The notes under the pieces were generated by a model. It saw nothing but the letters and a program-made list of their open reading frames with translations. It did no database searches and had not been told where the DNA came from. 64,000 bases of DNA from Hortaea werneckii (taxonomy: Eukaryota > Ascomycota > Dothideomycetes > Mycosphaerellales > Teratosphaeriaceae), in NCBI GenBank assembly GCA_037044905.1, contig JBAOKB010000020.1, positions 558,001 through 622,000 of the forward strand. Reading direction: 5' to 3'. The position numbers and the translations under genes were made by a program. Below are positions 57,084 to 64,000 of the stretch, one piece after another (position 1 is the first letter of the stretch; each line of letters begins with the position of its first letter).

Positions 57084-60000
57084 ATGATGCTCAAAAGAAA
57101 GTACTCAGAGATCACAGATCTTCTCTCTGACACACAAAGGCAAAGCAGTGGCGTTGATGCAAAAAGACGCAACCCTCTATCAGGGCGATTCGGCGGCCTT
57201 GAAGGCTCGATCAACGATGCAAAAATTGCGAGCGAGGAATATCTGAGCCCTTATTACGACACAGAGAGCGAAGGGACTGAAGCGCACGCCAGAAGTCAGG
57301 GCACTCGGCGACGGCGACTCGGCCTTGAGAGTTCTGTCAGCGACACGCAAGCCCCGAGCGAGACGGAGCCAACGTCTCAAGACGAGGCTGATCGATCGAA
57401 GGACTCGAGCACCCCAAAAGGCCGATCGACAAGAAGAAGAGTGCTCAGTCATGTAATCGCAGATGGACCGGCATATCCGCGATCCATGTATGAGGGTTGG
57501 GAACCACCGATACCTGCTGTCTCTGAAGCGCAGGCAATCGAAGAGCTTCTACCAGCTCATGGGCGGCTTCACGCTCATGAAGAAGAGCCGCCGGAATTCA
57601 CCTACTTCGAGCTAAATGACTTCAGTATCTTCAGGCCAGTCTCGAAAGGGATGGGGACTGCTGCGCCGCCCACTGGAGAGCTTGTTACTCTGGATAGGTT
57701 GCAGGTGCACCATGGGGATTATTTCCTGGTTGATGGCATACTTTCCTGCGGCGCCGTTCGCCACTATGTCCGAAAAGTGCCATTCCGCGTGCTGACTATT
57801 GACGGATATGGCGACGATGAAGTCGCAAGTGTTACCGGACGCATATGTATTCAGTCTTTCCGAGGCCGGGCGAAGCAGGTCTGGTACAAGCTTGGTCGAC
57901 CGTCCAGTGTGTACCATCGCTTCTATGCGCCCTTCCTTTGGCTGGCACATTTTACGAAGTACTTCGTCGACTATCTATTGGAGACGGAGCGTGTAGCACT
58001 CTCGCATTTCCGGAGCACCTTCATGGACTGGCTTGACCGTCGTTGGGGTACAAACCCTGCCCTTCGGTCATGGCTAAGTCAAGTTGATTTCACAGACTTC
58101 CGAACTACGGTCAATGCGAACATACGGTTTCTATGGAAAGAATATCATAGTGTCGAGGACAACCAGACAAGACTGGATAAACATCCTGTCTGGGGTGAGG
58201 TCAATCGCGATGCCCTTACTGCCATCCCTGAGCAACCAAATCAGGAGACAGAGACAGTTGTAACACCATTCGTCTACAACTGCTTCAAACGCATGTATTT
58301 CCACAAGCAAATGCGAGCGCGGTCAATTGCAAACCCGGAAGTAAAGGCAAAAGTGGAAGCTCGTAAAGCAAGATTTGGACTCACGCCGCTCGAGCACATG
58401 CAGTCTGAGGGCGAGGGCGAAGTGCCGGATATAACAAGTGCAGATTCAGTCCAGAACCATACTGATATTCAGGAAGGAGATGTCATCTGCGTGGAGCCAG
58501 ACAAACAAAGTCGCTGGAAGTCAGAAGCAAGCGTATGGTACGCCTACGTGCAAAAGATTCGCATAACGCGCTCGGGTCGGAAACGTTTGGATGTCCTATG
58601 GTTGTATCAGGTGAGCGATACTACCCTGGGTGCAGCTTACTATCCATTCACAAATGAGCTCTTCTTGTCCGACAACTGCGCATGCGGCCAAGATGCGATC
58701 GATGCTGCCGATGTCCTGGGCAAAGTAGCGGTTGAATGGGGCGTCCTACCAGCAGCTTCGCGAGGCTACTTTGTTCGACAGAAATTCCGTACGGTTCACG
58801 AAGAGAACACATATGACTTTGTCACTTTACAGAAGGCGGATTTCAAATGCTCCTGCGGGTCTACAAAGTCCGAGTGGGATGACTGCATAGATAAGTACCG
58901 CACAAACGACACTGTGCTAGTATTGGAAGAATTTGGTGAAGAAGGCGAAAAGAGATTGCAACCAGCACAAGTGCTAAGCTTTGACGCCGACACTCATACG
59001 ATTGAAATGAGGCGCATGTTAAAAAAGCCCAAGACTATCTGCAAACGAGCTAGGCCCAACGAGCTGATCTTGACGAATGCGACATACTGTGTCTCTCCAG
59101 AAAAAGTCATTCGGAAATGTCATGTCCGCCGCTTCAACCAAACAAATGTGGTTCGGAAGCGTATACCTACGCCTTACGACCGGGATGGGGAAGGCGACTT
59201 CTACTTCTATACGGCCGAAGACAAGTCCTCCGATCGTCTGCCTCCTCCAAACACTGCACCACAGCCTCCTTTGCTTGCTGAGCACCCAAAGTTAACCGGC
59301 ATGGGTGTCTTCTGCGGCGGTGGCAACTTTGATCGCGGGTTGGAGGAAGGAGGCGCCGTCACATTTAAGTATGCTGTTGACTGGGCCGAAAGAGCCCTGC
59401 ATTCATACAGAGCAAATACAGATGAGCCAGATGACACCCACTTTTTCCTTGGCTCTGTCAATGACTGCCTCGCTCAGGCCATTGCTGGCTCGCGCAAGCC
59501 TTCAATAGCTCAGCCTGGAGATGTCAACTTGCTCGCAGGAGGGAGCCCTTGCCCCGGGTTCTCAAGACTACAACCGGACAAGCTGTCGCTAGAGTCCCTT
59601 ACGAATGCATCGATGGTTGCTTCGTTTGTCTCATTTGTCGACTTCTTGGTACCTGAGTATTGCATCCTAGAGAATGTCGTGACCATGACGGAATCGATGG
59701 GCGGAGAGAAGGACCAAAACGTCTTTGCGCAGCTTTTGGCCTCATTCGTGGCCATGGGTTACCAAGTGCAGCAATTCTTGATGGACGCGTGGTCCTACGG
59801 CAGCTGCCAGAAACGATCACGTGTTTTCATCGTAGCTTCTGCACCTGGCCTTGCGCCATGGCCGGTGCCTCCACACACTCATGATCATCCTTCTATTAGA
59901 TCCAGGAATCTAGGACGCTCTAGCAACGGCCTCCCTTTTGGCAACCGCCGAGATCTTCACACACCGTTCCCCCATCGCTCTGCCGCTGAGGCATGCGCCG

Positions 60001-60785
60001 ATCTTCCCGCCATTTCCGATGCCCAGCTGCAGATTTGTCCATCATTCCCCGATCATCGGACACCACAGGAGTCGAGTGTTGTGATGCGAAACAGAATCGC
60101 CGCCGTACCAAAGCGTCCACAGGGAATGGGAATCGTTCAAGCCGCCAACATGGGGCTTCTCTCGGGCGAACCGTTGGATTACGTGAAGAGTCTCAGGGGC
60201 ATGAGAGCGAGCCAGTATAGCAAGAGTCTCACAAGACTCGTGCCCGAGTCGCTCTTTGAAACAATCATCACCAAATGGCGCTTAGTCGATGGGAAATTGG
60301 GCCGCGCATTGCACTGGAACGAGGACCGGTCCTGCACAGTCATGGAACTAAGGAGGGCGCAAGGTTTCCCAGACCACGAAGTGATCATCGGCACTCCACC
60401 CGAGCAAGTCATGATCATTGGAAATAGCGTCGACAGGAAGGTTGCTTTTGCTTTAGGACTGTCGTTGCGAGAATCCTGGTCACAGAGTGTTCGTGCTTTC
60501 AATAGAGACAACCAGTGGCATACAACGCAGGTGGATGACAAACCCGGGAAGGAATATGAGGGTGGGAGTGACACTGTTCTTGTCTCAGTGGAGCCGTCGC
60601 CCAGTCCTGAGCCATTGCCCAACCGCGAGGAGTTGATCCAGCAAAGTCGAAACGGGACCTTGCGTCTGAGCGACTCCGAGATCCAAGAGATACGCCATAA
60701 CGGCGGATTCAAGGCGATTCGCAGAATACTGGACAACCGTCCTGGCAATGATTCGAGTGCCACCGCATCTACTGCATCGAGTTGA
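57084..60785 (+). CDS. dim-2: DIM-2-like DNA (cytosine-5) methyltransferase
   Basis: A single exon of 1233 residues (N. crassa DIM-2: 1454). It methylates cytosines in repeated DNA; in Neurospora this follows H3K9 methylation by DIM-5 and recruitment by HP1. The N-terminal 150 residues are charged, with two related short segments. BAH-type regions lie at about 465-560 and 575-690. The catalytic motifs are complete and in order: I (GMGVFCGGGNFDRG, 739-752), IV (GGSPCPGFS, catalytic C823), VI (ENV, 863-865), VIII (QKRSRVFIVA, K910-R913) and X (GNSVDR, from 1113). The target-recognition region (about 920-1080) is open. No stop or frameshift interrupts it. The ATG at 57084 precedes all conserved sequence; an upstream exon cannot be excluded. 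Confidence 0.93.
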   Translation: MMLKRKYSEITDLLSDTQRQSSGVDAKRRNPLSGRFGGLEGSINDAKIASEEYLSPYYDTESEGTEAHARSQGTRRRRLGLESSVSDTQAPSETEPTSQDEADRSKDSSTPKGRSTRRRVLSHVIADGPAYPRSMYEGWEPPIPAVSEAQAIEELLPAHGRLHAHEEEPPEFTYFELNDFSIFRPVSKGMGTAAPPTGELVTLDRLQVHHGDYFLVDGILSCGAVRHYVRKVPFRVLTIDGYGDDEVASVTGRICIQSFRGRAKQVWYKLGRPSSVYHRFYAPFLWLAHFTKYFVDYLLETERVALSHFRSTFMDWLDRRWGTNPALRSWLSQVDFTDFRTTVNANIRFLWKEYHSVEDNQTRLDKHPVWGEVNRDALTAIPEQPNQETETVVTPFVYNCFKRMYFHKQMRARSIANPEVKAKVEARKARFGLTPLEHMQSEGEGEVPDITSADSVQNHTDIQEGDVICVEPDKQSRWKSEASVWYAYVQKIRITRSGRKRLDVLWLYQVSDTTLGAAYYPFTNELFLSDNCACGQDAIDAADVLGKVAVEWGVLPAASRGYFVRQKFRTVHEENTYDFVTLQKADFKCSCGSTKSEWDDCIDKYRTNDTVLVLEEFGEEGEKRLQPAQVLSFDADTHTIEMRRMLKKPKTICKRARPNELILTNATYCVSPEKVIRKCHVRRFNQTNVVRKRIPTPYDRDGEGDFYFYTAEDKSSDRLPPPNTAPQPPLLAEHPKLTGMGVFCGGGNFDRGLEEGGAVTFKYAVDWAERALHSYRANTDEPDDTHFFLGSVNDCLAQAIAGSRKPSIAQPGDVNLLAGGSPCPGFSRLQPDKLSLESLTNASMVASFVSFVDFLVPEYCILENVVTMTESMGGEKDQNVFAQLLASFVAMGYQVQQFLMDAWSYGSCQKRSRVFIVASAPGLAPWPVPPHTHDHPSIRSRNLGRSSNGLPFGNRRDLHTPFPHRSAAEACADLPAISDAQLQICPSFPDHRTPQESSVVMRNRIAAVPKRPQGMGIVQAANMGLLSGEPLDYVKSLRGMRASQYSKSLTRLVPESLFETIITKWRLVDGKLGRALHWNEDRSCTVMELRRAQGFPDHEVIIGTPPEQVMIIGNSVDRKVAFALGLSLRESWSQSVRAFNRDNQWHTTQVDDKPGKEYEGGSDTVLVSVEPSPSPEPLPNREELIQQSRNGTLRLSDSEIQEIRHNGGFKAIRRILDNRPGNDSSATASTASS

Positions 60786-63700
60786 AGCGAACAGCACTTT
60801 AATAGCGTGCGAGCAAGCAAAGAAGGGCCACAACATGCTGGTCGAATATAGCAGCCATGGAACTTTTACCACAAGTTTGCCAGTCTCGTTGCCATTCCCT
60901 GCCTAGCAATATACCCCCTGGGACAATGGCCTAGTCGCCAAATGCGCTGACGGCATCAGCCATTTCCACAATTGTCAAGCGTGAGATAGTAATAAGATGC
61001 ATCCATATCATTCCAGAACAGGGACTATTGATTGATCACATCCATTCCACATTATCCCTTTCAAAGCTAGACCCGGTGCACGAGTATTCAGCATGCAGCA
61101 ACTTCTAATGGTTATTGAGAAGCATTGCACCTGGGTAAATACAGGTGTTGTAGGCACTGCCCATCATTCATGCAATCAAGCGGTTGCAATGTTCAAAAAC
61201 TTTACATTTGCCGGCTCTGTTAGGCGATGACCGTCGCCAGCCTGCTGGGATGGACAGCTAGGGTCGGAGGGGACTCCGTGATAGCACTGTCGCTTAATAT
61301 CCAGCAAATGAACTAGTTAATCTGCTGATGATAAGCGTTGACTCGGGAACGAGCAGCCACGTGTGAATTGCTACGCGGCCACAGCTTACCGTGTTGCCCT
61401 TGTAAGCGGAGGTATCTACCGAGCCTACCTCCTACGTCCGTAGAAGGGGTTTCGAAGCGAACATGGGCGACCGGATGATGGGGTATGAAGATCGCCTCAA
61501 AGCCTGGCACGGAATCGCTTCGCTTCCGACTTGCCAGGATGTGTAGATAGATGAGCGGCAGGTGCGATGACTGGCCAGCGAGTCAAACGAATTTGGATCT
61601 AGATAGACCCGGCGGCCTTCTGGTGAGCTTTTTTGAGAGGTTCGCGTAAGAGGAAACAAGGTATAATGAGCTTGCCGTACCAACCGTACAGTGAAGCAAC
61701 TCCCAGGACTTCCAGTATCCTCCAGGGTGCCTATAGTCACGCGATCAACGATACCGAGAAGTGAGACCGAGAAGCGGACAGGGGACGATCAGCGCCGCAG
61801 GCCTTTTGATCGACGTCTCTTCTTCTGCAACCTTTGCCAACCGGGAAACTGAACAGACTGGCCAGAGCCTTGTGAACTGAAAGTTTCGTAGGCGTCATGC
61901 CATTCGATATGACCCGTTGTTACCTCACATCCTGCTCCAGTGCTTCTAATTGACACGGGAGGTCTGATGTCAGTCATGAGCGCTTTGATCGTCGACTGAG
62001 CCGACGTGGAAGGACGATGGTATGCATGACACGGGACGCTTGAGTGGTGCGACGTGGACACGGACGACGTGCGAGTCGAACTGCCTCCGTGCGCGCGGCT
62101 CCATGCATGGACCAAGACCGCTAGAAGCGTTCGCTCAGTTTTCGAGATTCAGTCTCGAATCCGCAAGCATCCGAGTGGCGATGTGTTGGATGTGAGGCCG
62201 TCTTCATCCCTTTCGCTTTGCTGTACCTCTTTGTTATGAGGCGTCAATGTGTAAGGTTCCAAGCATGGTAGGAAGGTTTACAGGCTGGGCCGACGAGTCA
62301 GAAGGCTGGAAATATGGTCCAGAATCTCTGGATTCTGGTAGGCCCTATGCTACATCCCATTATCATTGACACATGCATGCAATCACGGAATGCCACAGAC
62401 AGGAGACAATTGTACCACCTGTCGATTCCTTTGCGGGAGACTCTACGTGGCCCTCAATCTATGCAGACCTGACGGTACAGTACCCGCTTTCGAAAAAGAT
62501 GCGCATAGGACAATGCCATACGGAACTATGTCATCAGTGGCAATGGTCGCAAACATAATAATATATTAATACTATTGAGGCTTCTTCAGGGCTACACGCG
62601 AGCCAATACATAGCAGATGAAGAACCTCGCGAAGCTCTATGCATGCGAACGTCACATGTTGATATGCACGAGAGCCGTTCAACCGCATTCTTCATATCGT
62701 ATGCGCTGTCCACGCAGCGCCACACTTTACCTGCTGTGTTATTGTCGCACACAGCATTGGAATAGTAATAGTGGCAACTCGTAAGAGTGCTTTCTCCAAG
62801 CAGAGGTGCAGAGCATAGGCGGTGTACACCTGCGAAGGAATTGTCACATGATTGCATCACCAACATCGAAACCTCGGTCTGATCACCAAAGCAGGCGGTA
62901 TCGGCAGATTTCTGCGCTAGAAATAGCAATCATGATTTTCCTTTGGCGATGTGCCGAAGTTGACGGTTGGAGAAATGAGGTAGCCGTTGCAAAAGAAGAA
63001 TTCGAGAAGGACGTCCGAAGGCGGGCCGCAATTTCCTAGGAGGTACCGTCTCCCAAACAAAGCACTGATCACAACCGCCCGGATAGACGGTTGCATGGGA
63101 TGCCCAAAGACGGTTTCACCGTGGCGGTGGTGGCCATCACAATATTGCTCACACACGACGAAGATACCTTGAGACCATCGAGCAAGCGGTGAAATAAGGA
63201 TGACATGGTCGAGAGGTCTAGAGCAACTTTCCAGTAGAGACGAAGTAGGGCTAGATAGCAACAACATTTGAAATCTCGGAACAATCTTAATAACACATAC
63301 TTCGCGTTTAACGTCGGCACCTGAAAGAGCGCGAAGATTGTTTGTGGATGGGCGAATTGTTGATGCCGGCTGTGCCGGGGGGTTTGAAAGACGGATGCGG
63401 AGCTAGCCGCAAACTCTGGCAAAACAACTGGTGGGTTCAGTGCAGCAGATCGCTGCGGGACAGGGTGTGACAAAGCTCCGAACATGCGGTGAAGTGACAC
63501 GAGCGTGCATCGGCAGGATCGTGATATCGACCATCCCTACTCGATACGCAGGCCCTTGGACGGCGTTCGCGGAGCTTGCTGACAACCGCTGAGGTCGCGG
63601 CCAAAGTGGGAAGTGACAGCAGATTGGCGCTTGTCATTAAACGTCCTCAGGTATATTTCAAGACTGCTATTAGCAGGAGAAGCTATATCGTCTGCACGTG

Positions 63701-64000
63701 TGAAGAAAAGGCGTTGGAGGCTGCAGGCCTCCAAGTTGGAGAGAAGTAGCCCTAAAGGTTAATCAACATGATTCATAAGACAATAATGTCTGACGCGCTC
63801 ACCGCGAGAGCAACTACTCAGTCACCTCACCGCTGCTGCTCCTGCAGGTTGCAGACCCAGCGGCTCGTCAAATAGACACAGCTCTGTTCGAGTCAATAAT
63901 CCAGACTATGCTCTGGACCGTCTTTTGCATGGGACCGGTAATAATAGGGCTTAGAACTGCTGTGTCAGGATGTCACGACTGTCGAAGGAATCTATCACGT
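60786..64000. other. Gene-poor 3.2-kb right end
   Basis: No gene, tRNA or transposon that I can support. Base composition is not strikingly AT-rich. The only segment with protein-like properties is a Cys-rich minus-strand frame at 62534-62929, listed in the findings. Confidence 0.5.
62534..62929 (-). other. Cys-rich open frame without a proper start (doubtful)
   Basis: The frame has no ATG at its 5' end (it would begin at a TTG) and no signal peptide, but a run of about 80 residues has eight cysteines. It includes CFGDQTEVSMLVMQSC, SCHYYYSNAVCDNNT and VWRCVDSAYDMKNAVERLSC. It could be the main exon of a small secreted Cys-rich protein whose first exon I could not find, or a relic. Confidence 0.25.

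Noticed and set aside
61789..62115. 108-residue minus-strand frame with a basic end
   Set aside because: Ser/His-rich composition without domain, splice or codon-use support.

Overview
The window is nuclear DNA of a filamentous ascomycete, most likely a dothideomycete. Genes have no, one or a few short introns (mostly 50-85 bp, GTANGT donors, CTGAC/CTAAC-type branch sites, YAG acceptors). The gene set is fungal: CRH-family GH16, Inp1, UsgS-like, 2EXR, a hybrid histidine kinase, and a DIM-2-type DNA methyltransferase. Genus and species cannot be read from the sequence. No rRNA, convincing tRNA, CRISPR or intact transposon was seen. All products and coordinates come from reading the sequence; no database search was possible.

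Layout. 0-10 kb: the 5' end of an arginine methyltransferase 2 gene leaving the window (-); cytosolic glutamyl-tRNA synthetase (+); sterol O-acyltransferase (+); ribosomal proteins uL16/RPL10 and eL30/RPL30 (both -); a DUF4743-type NUDIX hydrolase (+). 10-19.5 kb: secreted GH20 hexosaminidase (-), GPI-anchored CRH-type GH16 (-), gamma-glutamyl phosphate reductase PRO2 (+), Mo25/HymA (+). 19.5-36.7 kb: a 2021-residue hybrid histidine kinase (+), a 2EXR-type protein (+), a 2249-residue UBR1-type N-recognin (-), QCR9 (-), PYM (+). 37-48 kb: a frameshifted GH105 gene (-), a gene-poor 3 kb, a 989-residue fungal protein of unknown function (+), a small secreted protein (-), and a 2 kb stretch with decayed coding-like sequence. 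48-61 kb: cytochrome P450 (+), formamidase (-) with a 40-residue membrane microprotein ORF directly upstream on the same strand, a UsgS-like membrane protein (-), Inp1 (+), and an intact DIM-2-like cytosine methyltransferase (+). 61-64 kb: no gene I can defend, apart from one doubtful Cys-rich reading frame.

Most genes are dispersed housekeeping genes (translation, proline synthesis, lipid storage, respiration, protein turnover) mixed with wall and carbohydrate enzymes (GH20, GH16, GH105). There is no convincing secondary-metabolite or defence cluster. The items most worth following are the microprotein upstream of formamidase, the tandem splice donors that could switch the GH16 protein between GPI-anchored and unanchored forms, the intact DIM-2-type methyltransferase, and the single-base frameshift in GH105.
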